13,893 bases of DNA from an uncultured Flavobacteriales bacterium (lineage in GTDB: Bacteria > Bacteroidota > Bacteroidia > Flavobacteriales_D > Crocinitomicaceae), in the NCBI GenBank assembly GCA_905479845.1, contig CAJQOB010000198.1, forward strand, positions 1-13,893, read 5' to 3'. Position 1 is the stretch's first letter; each line of letters begins with the position of its first letter. Shown here piece after piece: positions 8,901-13,893 of this stretch. A program made the position numbers and the translations under genes. The notes under the pieces are model-generated. The model saw nothing but the letters and a program-made list of their open reading frames with translations, searched no databases and was not told where the DNA came from.

Positions 8901-9371
8901 GGAGGAAACAAACCTGGAGGTAAGGACGGTCAAGGAGGAATGGGTCTTGGAAACAAACAAATTGCGAAAATGGCGGCGGAGCAAGCGGCAATTCGTAAAC
9001 GTTTGGAACAGCTGCGTAAGGAGTTAAATAAAGGAGGTAAGGGCGAAGGAAACAAACTTTCTCCATTGATTAAGGAGCTGGAAGAACAAGAACGTGACCT
9101 TGTAAACAAGCGTCTTGGAAACAACATGGTGAAGCGTCAACAAGACATCCTCACAAGACTTTTAGAAAGCGAGAAAGCTACGCGTGAAAGGGGCTTGGAT
9201 GAGAAAAGAGAATCTAAGTCAGGAAAAAATGAAAATAATGGTAACCTAATTCGGTTTGATCAGTATAACAAGGAGAAGTTGAAACAAATTGAGCTACTTC
9301 GTTCTGTTGATCCCGCTTATAGGAAATATTACAAGGACAGAGCGAATGAGTATTTCAACAGAATGTTGTAA
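5985..9371 (+). CDS. DUF4175-family membrane protein with very long coiled coil
   Basis: This 1128-aa protein matches, from memory, the Bacteroidota DUF4175 family; its function is not established. Three hydrophobic helices lie at about 23-46, 57-76 and 158-178. Next comes a beta-rich region (about 180-490) resembling repeated Ig-like segments. An extremely Glu/Lys/Gln/Met-rich coiled coil follows (about 495-785), then a globular stretch. A Gly/Pro/Lys low-complexity linker (about 916-984, many KPG and GGK units) comes next. The helical C-terminus ends in RSVDPAYRKYYKDRANEYF, probably conserved. The helices suggest anchoring in the inner membrane, with the third helix separating the beta-rich and coiled-coil parts from the N-terminus. 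It is followed after 13 bp by an RsbW-like ATPase and then ybeY and mnmG, an order I recall from other Bacteroidota genomes, so a shared transcript is likely. The ATG at 5985 is the first in frame after the divergent promoter region. Confidence 0.8.
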   Translation: MSVFDRLLDQVDGFIRKFYKNQMIKGIFLFVGVLLVTYLAIITLEYFGRFNSYVRGSLFFGFLAVNGFILGKYIIRPLLKLKSYGRRINRYQASLIIGSFFPDISDRLLNTLQLKDQMDENSADFELLNASVQQRSANLSMVPFSNAIDLDENKKHLKWALPIVALFFGLLLFVPGMFKDGTERVVQFSKEFKIPPPFEFSFLNEGKSIEEGENFPFEVLLLGERVPDKVYVRSSNGRALLKRTAKNKFVGELNQLRESTNLSFEASVDGEVVSSDQFSVNVISKTAIGKMQATLVYPVYLGLENEVVENASDLTVPEGTRISWSVVTKHSENTEFWLNKVKKSFSNDGFVVSDVFRNDVKGRIILKNKVNGNVDTTDFLVEVDKDNFPSIQVGEVQDSIKDGIRYFSGAVTDDHGLSSLSFVYTITSKDGKKRTERMNAGRVVGTESPFDFAVDFRREKIQLEDKIEYHFVVTDNDGVNGNKATSSRSFVYKLPNLEELNEQRDEQQDKAKEDLADMMKQAEDFRKNLERLRKETLNSSKSNWNKQNQVQQLQEQQKSMVERLQEMQDEMENSLEEKEQLSEMDKELLEQQKQLEELMEELMDDELREMLEELEKLMKDQNKEGVEEKLDDIEMSAEDKKREMERTMEMLKRLQVNEKIDAIEEELKELAEEQEKLKEEIEEKGEASEQDKKEQDEINEKFDDLKEDIEKMDSLNNELKNPMNLGDPKEKSQEIKDELGEAKESLDKGKEGKAGESQEGAAEKMKEMSEQLQEMQQQANQEQQQEDMDMLRNILESLMALSFNQEDVMRQLKRVDDADPAFRKYSREQRKIVDDTKVVRDSLYALAERQPKIASFVDAELNKISANHELSLEDIDERRMSDLGIHQQYTMTSYNNLALILNESLQQMQQQMQNSKPGSGSCNKPGGKGQPKPGNGMSNQDMKQMLKKQLEQMKKGEGKGGKKPGQKPGDKPGGNKPGGKDGQGGMGLGNKQIAKMAAEQAAIRKRLEQLRKELNKGGKGEGNKLSPLIKELEEQERDLVNKRLGNNMVKRQQDILTRLLESEKATRERGLDEKRESKSGKNENNGNLIRFDQYNKEKLKQIELLRSVDPAYRKYYKDRANEYFNRML

Positions 9372-9384
9372 TGAATACCATAGC

Positions 9385-9801
9385 ATGAAAGAAGGATACG
9401 TACTTGTAAATACATTATCAATACCATCTAGTTTTGAATCCATAAATAAGGTAGAAACCTTAATAGATGAGGTGTGTGAAAAGCTTGAGGTGAAGGAGGA
9501 TTATTACGGAAATGTTTTAATCGCGGTAACCGAAGCTGTGAACAATGCTATCATCCATGGGAACAAAATGAAATCTGATTTAAGTGTTGATGTATACGTT
9601 GGGGATAAGGAAACTGATTTCTGTTTCAAAGTGAAAGATGGGGGAGAAGGCTTCGACTATAAGAACTTGCCAGACCCAACGGCACCTGAGAATATTGAAA
9701 AGGAAAACGGGCGAGGGATTTATCTTATGCGTTCGTTAGCCGAGTCGGTGGAATTTGATGATTCTGGTCGTAGCGTAAGTATCTTTTTCTCGAAGAAATA
9801 A
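9385..9801 (+). CDS. RsbW/SpoIIAB-like ATP-binding protein (HATPase_c_2)
   Basis: This 138-aa protein is a lone GHKL ATPase domain of the anti-sigma-factor kinase type. It has the N-box VTEAVNNAIIHGN (E50, N54), G1 box VKDGGEGFDY (D85, G87, G89) and G2 region ENGRGIYLMRSL (G109, G111). RsbW-type proteins bind a sigma factor or phosphorylate a Ser on an anti-anti-sigma partner; no such partner is in the window, so the target is unknown. The frame stays open upstream to 9289, but that would overlap the DUF4175 gene by 83 bases and add an unrelated leader. The ATG at 9385, 13 bp after the previous stop, begins exactly at the domain. Its TAA overlaps the ybeY ATG (TAATG), indicating coupling with ybeY. 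Confidence 0.85.
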   Translation: MKEGYVLVNTLSIPSSFESINKVETLIDEVCEKLEVKEDYYGNVLIAVTEAVNNAIIHGNKMKSDLSVDVYVGDKETDFCFKVKDGGEGFDYKNLPDPTAPENIEKENGRGIYLMRSLAESVEFDDSGRSVSIFFSKK

Positions 9802-10226
9802 TGATTGAAATTTATTTTGAAGACACGGAAGTTCTGGATTTAAGTCCGGAATTTTTTGTTTCATGGCTGTCTGAAGTGTCAAGTGCCGAAGGCGTTTCTT
9901 TGGGAGATGTTACACTTGTTTTTTGCTCGGATGAGTACTTACTGGAGATGAATAAAAAGCATCTTAATCACGATTATTATACGGATATAATTACCTTCGA
10001 TTATACTGAGGAGGGTGTGGTGTCAGGTGATTTGTTTATTTCTGTGGATAGGGTAAGGGAGAATGCGATAGACAATAAAGCCATGTTCCACGTGGAACTT
10101 AATCGTGTTGTTGGTCATGGAGTGCTTCATTTAATCGGGTATAATGATAAGTCGCAAGAAGAACAAAGTGAAATGACGGCTAAAGAGAATTGGGCGTTAG
10201 GCTTAATTGTTCCACGTGAAACATAG
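9801..10226 (+). CDS. ybeY: Endoribonuclease YbeY (rRNA maturation factor)
   Basis: This 141-aa protein is of normal length for YbeY, a metal-dependent endoribonuclease needed for 16S rRNA 3'-end maturation and ribosome quality control. The family core is present: MNKKHLNHDYYTDIITFDY, then GDLFISVDRVRENA, then the metal motif HGVLHLIGYND. The first two metal ligands are H106 and H110, but the third position, His in E. coli (H124), is Asp here (D116); I recall Asp at this place in other Bacteroidota. The start overlaps the stop of the RsbW-like gene by one base. The final codons and stop are overlaid by an exact parS-like site (10208-10223), and a near match lies at 10084-10099 inside the gene. 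Confidence 0.95.
   Translation: MIEIYFEDTEVLDLSPEFFVSWLSEVSSAEGVSLGDVTLVFCSDEYLLEMNKKHLNHDYYTDIITFDYTEEGVVSGDLFISVDRVRENAIDNKAMFHVELNRVVGHGVLHLIGYNDKSQEEQSEMTAKENWALGLIVPRET
10084..10099. promoter_or_regulatory. parS-like ParB-binding site (near match), inside ybeY
   Basis: TGTTCCACGTGGAACT is a near-perfect palindrome. Compared with the two exact sites downstream it differs at position 12 (G for A, which improves symmetry) and at position 16 (T for A). It encodes MFHVEL within YbeY. It lies 124 bp, start to start, from the next site. Confidence 0.6.
10208..10223. promoter_or_regulatory. parS-like ParB-binding site, over the ybeY 3' end
   Basis: TGTTCCACGTGAAACA matches the 16-bp parS site of Bacillus subtilis Spo0J/ParB as I remember it, with the invariant CACGTG core flanked by inverted GTT/AAC arms. 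It overlies the last codons of ybeY (IVPRET); the stop follows within a base. An identical 16-mer lies 66 bp downstream, and the identity extends to AATTGTTCCACGTGAAACA (19 bp). Confidence 0.85.
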
Positions 10227-10244
10227 TCTTAATTAAAAGTGTTG

Positions 10245-10252
10245 TAATTTTG
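10245..10252 (+). promoter_or_regulatory. Putative -7 promoter box for mnmG
   Basis: TAATTTTG is a full match to TAnnTTTG in the 71-bp ybeY-mnmG gap. The implied start, near 10258, leaves a leader of about 40 nt to the ATG at 10298. The box lies between the two exact parS-like sites, and the second site falls inside the leader. No TTG is seen at the -33 distance; that place is taken by the first parS-like site. Confidence 0.4.
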
Positions 10253-10273
10253 TGTTGCAACGAACAAATGAAT

Positions 10274-10289
10274 TGTTCCACGTGAAACA
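10274..10289. promoter_or_regulatory. parS-like ParB-binding site, in the mnmG leader
   Basis: This is a second exact TGTTCCACGTGAAACA, in the same orientation as the first and 66 bp downstream of it. It ends 8 bp before the mnmG start codon and, unlike the first, is wholly noncoding. The repeat cannot be explained by protein coding. Confidence 0.87.
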
Positions 10290-10297
10290 ATAAAGGG

Positions 10298-12172
10298 ATG
10301 CTGAAGGAATATGATGTGATTGTGGTGGGTGCTGGGCACGCTGGGTGTGAGGCTGCGAATGCAGCCGCAAAACTTGGTTGTTCTACCCTGTTGCTCACGA
10401 TGAACATGAACACGATTGCCCAAATGAGCTGCAACCCAGCGATGGGTGGTGTGGCTAAAGGGCAAATCGTTCGCGAGATTGATGCGCTTGGTGGAGGGTC
10501 TGGAATTGTAAGCGATTTGAGCGCAATTCAATTCCGAATGTTGAACCGATCAAAAGGTCCCGCAATGTGGTCGCCGAGAGTTCAGAGCGACAGAATGCGT
10601 TTTGCAGAAGAGTGGAGGTTAATGCTTGAAAGAAACCCAGGGGTTGATTTTTGGCAGGATATGTGTAGCGGCCTAATAGTTGAAAACGACAAAGTGGTTG
10701 GTGTGAAAACATCAATTGGGATTGAAGTGAAAGGGAAATCAGTTGTTCTGACAAATGGAACCTTTCTAAATGGTTTAATCCACCTCGGAGAGAAACAATT
10801 CGGAGGAGGTCGAGCAGGTGAAAGAGCTTCAACAGGAATCACGGAAGAGTTGATTGAGCTTGGTTTTGAAACAGGTAGAATGAAGACAGGAACACCTCCT
10901 CGTGTGGATGGTCGTTCGTTGGATTATTCTAAAATGGAAGAGCAATTTGGAGATGAAGAACCTTCGAAATTTAGTTTTTCCAACACAAAACCACTTTCAG
11001 AACAACGGTCATGTCACATCACGTACACAAATCCTGAGACACATGAAATGCTGAAAGAAGGATTCGATCGTTCGCCAATGTTTAATGGTGCGATAAAAAG
11101 TGCCGGACCAAGATATTGTCCCAGTATTGAGGATAAAATTAATCGTTTTGCTGACCGTGATCGTCATCAGATATTCGTTGAACCTGAAGGTTGGAATACG
11201 GTGGAAATCTATGTGAATGGATTCAGTACATCTCTTCCCGAAGAAGTTCAGCACAAAGCAATGAAGTCTATTCCAGGGTTTGAGAACGCTAAAATGTTCC
11301 GTCCAGGATACGCGATTGAATATGATTACTTTCCACCAACACAATTAAAACACACACTCGAAACGAAACGAGTTTCAAATTTGTTCTTCGCGGGACAGAT
11401 TAACGGAACAACGGGTTATGAAGAAGCGGCGTGTCAAGGTTTAATGGCTGGAGTAAATGCTGCTAGAAAAGTAAAAGAACAAGATCCGTTCATTCTTACA
11501 AGAAGTGAAGCATATATTGGAGTGTTGATTGATGACCTGATCACTAAAGGTACGGATGAACCGTATCGAATGTTTACAAGCAGGGCAGAGTATCGAATTC
11601 TATTACGCCAGGATAATGCAGATTTACGATTGACACCAATCGGCCATGCTCTTGGTTTAAGTTCTGATGATGCTCTTGAAAGAATGGAAAAAAAGGCAAA
11701 TGGAACGGATCGCCTTAAACGCTTGTTGACGAAAGAAGGTGTTTCTCCAGAATCGGCGAACCCAGTTTTGGAAAGATTGAATAGTGCTCCAATTAAGCAG
11801 CAGGTGAAAATGAGTTCGCTAATTACACGACCAGGAGTAACGATGTCTGAAATTCGTGAAATGAACAATGGCCATGAAAATAAATTGGCGGCAGGCTTGA
11901 ATGAGGAACGAGATGATGTCATTATGCAAGCTGAGATCCAAATGAAATACGATGGATACATTTCGCGTGAACAGGATGTGGCAAATAAAATGAATCGATT
12001 AGAAGGAGTAAAAATTCCTTTGGATATGGATTTTGCAAAACTATCTAGTTTGAGTGCTGAGGCAAAACATAAGCTTACAGAAATTCAACCGGCAACAATT
12101 GGACAAGCATCAAGAATTAGTGGAGTATCTCCAAGCGACGTTTCTGTCCTTCTTGTTTATTTGGGAAGATAA
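10298..12172 (+). CDS. mnmG: tRNA uridine 5-carboxymethylaminomethyl modification enzyme MnmG (GidA)
   Basis: This 624-aa FAD protein is full length for MnmG. With MnmE it installs the cmnm5 group on wobble U34 of certain tRNAs. The N-terminus has the Rossmann FAD motif VVGAGHAGCEAA (G11, G13, G16), followed by MSCNPAMGGVAKGQIVREID. Further on are GPRYCPSIEDKI with the conserved Cys (C274), and then NLFFAGQINGTTGYEEAACQG, all hallmarks of the family. The C-terminal MnmE/tRNA-binding helices include KYDGYISREQ and end with a SGVSPSDVSVLLVYL segment. The ATG at 10298 places the FAD motif at the usual distance. It follows ybeY by 71 bp and has a candidate promoter between parS-like sites, so it may be transcribed both alone and with the upstream cluster. 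In many bacteria mnmG lies near oriC. Confidence 0.97.
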   Translation: MLKEYDVIVVGAGHAGCEAANAAAKLGCSTLLLTMNMNTIAQMSCNPAMGGVAKGQIVREIDALGGGSGIVSDLSAIQFRMLNRSKGPAMWSPRVQSDRMRFAEEWRLMLERNPGVDFWQDMCSGLIVENDKVVGVKTSIGIEVKGKSVVLTNGTFLNGLIHLGEKQFGGGRAGERASTGITEELIELGFETGRMKTGTPPRVDGRSLDYSKMEEQFGDEEPSKFSFSNTKPLSEQRSCHITYTNPETHEMLKEGFDRSPMFNGAIKSAGPRYCPSIEDKINRFADRDRHQIFVEPEGWNTVEIYVNGFSTSLPEEVQHKAMKSIPGFENAKMFRPGYAIEYDYFPPTQLKHTLETKRVSNLFFAGQINGTTGYEEAACQGLMAGVNAARKVKEQDPFILTRSEAYIGVLIDDLITKGTDEPYRMFTSRAEYRILLRQDNADLRLTPIGHALGLSSDDALERMEKKANGTDRLKRLLTKEGVSPESANPVLERLNSAPIKQQVKMSSLITRPGVTMSEIREMNNGHENKLAAGLNEERDDVIMQAEIQMKYDGYISREQDVANKMNRLEGVKIPLDMDFAKLSSLSAEAKHKLTEIQPATIGQASRISGVSPSDVSVLLVYLGR

Positions 12173-12648
12173 ACCCTGAAATTTATTTTGGAACCTTTCA
12201 ATTTGATCTTTTTCATGTTTTAAAAGGTCGGAAACTAAGAAATGGACCACTTTCAACATGAATTTTCCATTTTAAAGCGTTTTAAGCGATGTTCATCTAG
12301 TTAAATGCTCAATCATATTGACTTATCTGGGATCGTGAAATCCTGAGCACGTGTTTTTTAGTAAGTTTTACGACTGGAAGCCAACAAGTTAAGGGTAAAT
12401 AACTCTCTTTTATCCTGTTTTGTGCTATCGAGAGTTGAAATATGTGGTTTCGGCTTAATCCGCGATTGTGCGTTAGAGATTGACGTGAAATACTTTTTCT
12501 TAGAAAAGAATGAAACAAAAAGCGCGCCTCACCAAAAAATGGAAAGTGGGAGTCAAGTGTACAATGAGAGGAACGCCCAAATAAGGTTCAGCACTTGAAC
12601 GAGAAGTTTTCAACTCAAAATTTTTTCATTAGTTCGTTCCGGAATGAA
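12173..12648. other. 476-bp gene-free region between convergent mnmG and ispG
   Basis: I find no convincing gene here. The only ORF of note (12309-12518, minus, 69 aa) has no recognisable feature. Several inverted repeats are visible: GAAATGGA (12239-12246) with TCCATTTT (12266-12273); GCTCA (12307-12311) with TGAGC (12342-12346), enclosing GGAT/ATCC; AACTCTC (12401-12407) with GAGAGTT (12430-12436); and TCAAGTG with CACTTGA near 12553 and 12592. None is followed by a clean T-run, so no terminator can be named for mnmG or ispG with confidence. TTCGTTCCGGAATGAA (12633-12648) abuts the ispG stop and could be a weak hairpin. No cluster of DnaA boxes (TTATCCACA) is visible. The density of repeats would suit a structured RNA, but I match it to no known RNA. 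Confidence 0.5.
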
Positions 12649-13893
12649 TTAACTTATTGAAGGCTCAATCCAGTCTCCGTGCTCGCGAATTAAATCGATG
12701 AGCGCATCAACGGCTTCGCTTTCGTCAACATTCTTTCGAACAACTTCCTTCTCTTTGTATAAATGAATTTTTCCTGGGCGTGTTCCGACATACCCGTAAT
12801 CAGCATCGGCCATCTCGCCAGGTCCATTTACGATACATCCCATTATTCCAATTTTCACTCCTTTCAAGTGAGAGGTTCGGGCGCGAATTTTTGCTGTCGT
12901 TTCTTGAAGATCAAATAAGGTTCGACCGCATGATGGACAAGAAATGTACTCGGTTTTTGATATTCTTGTTCTTGTGGCCTGTAAGATTCCAAATGAGGTA
13001 GAGTTGATCAATCCAATAGGAACGTTTCCATGTAGCCACACACCGTCCCCAAATCCATCAATGAGGCTAACTCCTAGGTCCGATGAAGACCAAAGTTGGA
13101 AGGTATCGGCATCAGTAGTAGCGTGATTAGAAGATAGAATAACAGGATTTAATATATTGTTATTCGCAAAAATCAAGCGAATATTACGATATAATTGTAC
13201 TTTATTAACGTATTCGCTTTCCAAAATAATGATGGCATTAGGGTAATCAAGCAAATAATTAACGTCGGTGTCTTCAGCGAAATGTTTCACGTAGAAGATG
13301 TCGTCGGAGGTGAAATCGGAGCAATCTGATCTGTTTATCAAAGGAAAATGTCCTTCCTTTTTGTTTTCGAGTTGTTTCCAGACGGCGTAATCGGAAAGAA
13401 CAATTAAAGTTCCTGGTGTTTCGAAAGAAATCGTTTGTTTTCCGATGTAAACAATGTCGGCTGCACTATCCGTGATATTCCATTTGTCCAAAGGAACGGA
13501 GTAATTGTATCCAAAACCGAAGAAATGAGAAGGTTTGATCGCGTCAACTTTACTCAAATTCGCCACGACAACAGGAACATTGTGATCCCCTAGCTTCGAA
13601 ACTTCCCGTGTAACTCTGCGCGCATGTGAATAGGGATCATAAGCTAAAGTTTCGATGGACTCTTGTATCGGAAAGATCGATTGTGCTTCTGTATGTTTTT
13701 TTAATAATTGCTCAGCAACGGGTATTTCTGCCTCAGGGGCTTCCGTTAATGAAACACGAATGGTATCACCTAAACCATCCTCCAAAAGGGCGCCTATGCC
13801 CACAGCTGACTTAATACGACCATCTTCTCCATCGCCTGCTTCTGTTACCCCAAGGTGAAGCGGGTAATTCATTCCCCCAGCCTTCATGGTTGC
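12649..13893 (-). CDS. ispG: 4-hydroxy-3-methylbut-2-enyl diphosphate synthase IspG, long form, C-terminal part
   Basis: The frame runs to the right edge of the window, so the N-terminus is missing; about 414 residues are seen. IspG converts 2-C-methyl-D-erythritol 2,4-cyclodiphosphate to HMBDP in the MEP isoprenoid pathway, using a 4Fe-4S cluster. The visible N-terminal part is the end of the TIM barrel (MKAGGMNYPLHLGVTEAGDG, then VGIGALLEDGLGDTIRVSL). The C-terminal iron-sulfur domain has SCPSCGRTLFDL and GIMGCIVNGPGEMADADYG, supplying the three Cys and the Glu ligand. About 200 residues separate these parts, which marks the long, three-domain form known from plants, Chlamydiae and Bacteroidota rather than the short form of E. 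coli. The stop is at 12649-12651 and it converges on mnmG. Confidence 0.95.
   Translation of the reverse strand, partial: ATMKAGGMNYPLHLGVTEAGDGEDGRIKSAVGIGALLEDGLGDTIRVSLTEAPEAEIPVAEQLLKKHTEAQSIFPIQESIETLAYDPYSHARRVTREVSKLGDHNVPVVVANLSKVDAIKPSHFFGFGYNYSVPLDKWNITDSAADIVYIGKQTISFETPGTLIVLSDYAVWKQLENKKEGHFPLINRSDCSDFTSDDIFYVKHFAEDTDVNYLLDYPNAIIILESEYVNKVQLYRNIRLIFANNNILNPVILSSNHATTDADTFQLWSSSDLGVSLIDGFGDGVWLHGNVPIGLINSTSFGILQATRTRISKTEYISCPSCGRTLFDLQETTAKIRARTSHLKGVKIGIMGCIVNGPGEMADADYGYVGTRPGKIHLYKEKEVVRKNVDESEAVDALIDLIREHGDWIEPSIS

Noticed and set aside
8731..8936. Gly/Pro/Lys units as a DNA tandem repeat or CRISPR-like array
   Set aside because: The repetition is at protein level (KPG, GGK) and irregular in DNA. 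It is a flexible low-complexity linker of the DUF4175 protein.
9289..9384. Longer N-terminus for the RsbW-like ATPase
   Set aside because: It would overlap the conserved end of the DUF4175 protein, and the extra 32 residues resemble nothing in the family. The ATG at 9385 fits the domain start.
11434..11961. 175-aa ORF antisense to mnmG
   Set aside because: It lies wholly inside a certain mnmG and its translation has no recognisable features. It is a shadow frame.
12342..12356. CACGTG in the mnmG-ispG gap as a further parS-like site
   Set aside because: Only the six-base core is present; the flanks (GAG and TTT) do not match the GTT/AAC arms.
12309..12518. 69-aa minus-strand ORF in the gene-free region
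   Set aside because: There is no recognisable domain, no promoter box and an irregular basic composition. An ORF of this length arises easily by chance in this DNA.
12173..12648. oriC in the gap downstream of mnmG
   Set aside because: I see no cluster of DnaA boxes; the best partial match (TTATCCTGT near 12410) agrees at only six of nine positions. The parS-like sites alone do not place the origin here.
13283..13298. TGTTTCACGTAGAAGA, half match to parS
   Set aside because: The left half is perfect but three positions of the right half fail (11, 12 and 15), breaking the CACGTG core. It lies inside ispG coding sequence and is probably chance.

Overview
This window looks like ordinary chromosomal DNA from a member of the Bacteroidota, most likely the Flavobacteriales. 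The reasons are the SusC/CirA-like style of the TonB-dependent receptor, the long (three-domain) type of IspG, the DUF4175 - small ATPase - YbeY - MnmG gene order, a YbeY with Asp in place of the third metal His, and intergenic -7 boxes of the Bacteroidota type (TAnnTTTG). The genus cannot be fixed from the sequence alone. All large ORFs are intact apart from the two genes cut by the window ends. I see no insertion sequence, prophage, CRISPR array or rRNA.

Layout. Positions 1-3789 (+) hold the 3' part of a TonB-dependent outer-membrane receptor, then a membrane histidine kinase with a periplasmic YfiR-like domain and a long coiled coil, then a single-domain response regulator whose start overlaps the kinase stop. 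This block ends at a strong hairpin terminator (3789-3822) that also serves the opposite strand. There, gltX, folB and tRNA-Cys(GCA) run leftward from 5823 to 3822. A 161-bp divergent promoter region (5824-5984) separates gltX from a rightward cluster: a giant DUF4175 membrane/coiled-coil protein, an RsbW-like ATP-binding protein, the rRNA maturation endonuclease YbeY and the tRNA-modifying enzyme MnmG. A 476-bp gene-free stretch (12173-12648) follows. The 3' two thirds of ispG (isoprenoid biosynthesis) then enters from the right on the minus strand.

The most notable signal is not a gene. Two identical 16-bp TGTTCCACGTGAAACA sequences (10208-10223 and 10274-10289), plus a near match (10084-10099), lie within 206 bp at the ybeY/mnmG junction. 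They match the ParB/Spo0J centromere site parS known from Bacillus subtilis and many other bacteria. The window therefore probably carries a chromosome-segregation centromere and may lie near the replication origin. One perfect -7 promoter box for mnmG lies between the two exact sites. No parA, parB, dnaA or clear oriC is visible here.

Functionally the window combines envelope uptake and sensing (receptor, kinase, regulator), translation (GltX, tRNA-Cys, YbeY, MnmG), cofactor and isoprenoid synthesis (FolB, IspG) and a conserved but uncharacterised envelope pair (DUF4175 plus RsbW-like ATPase).
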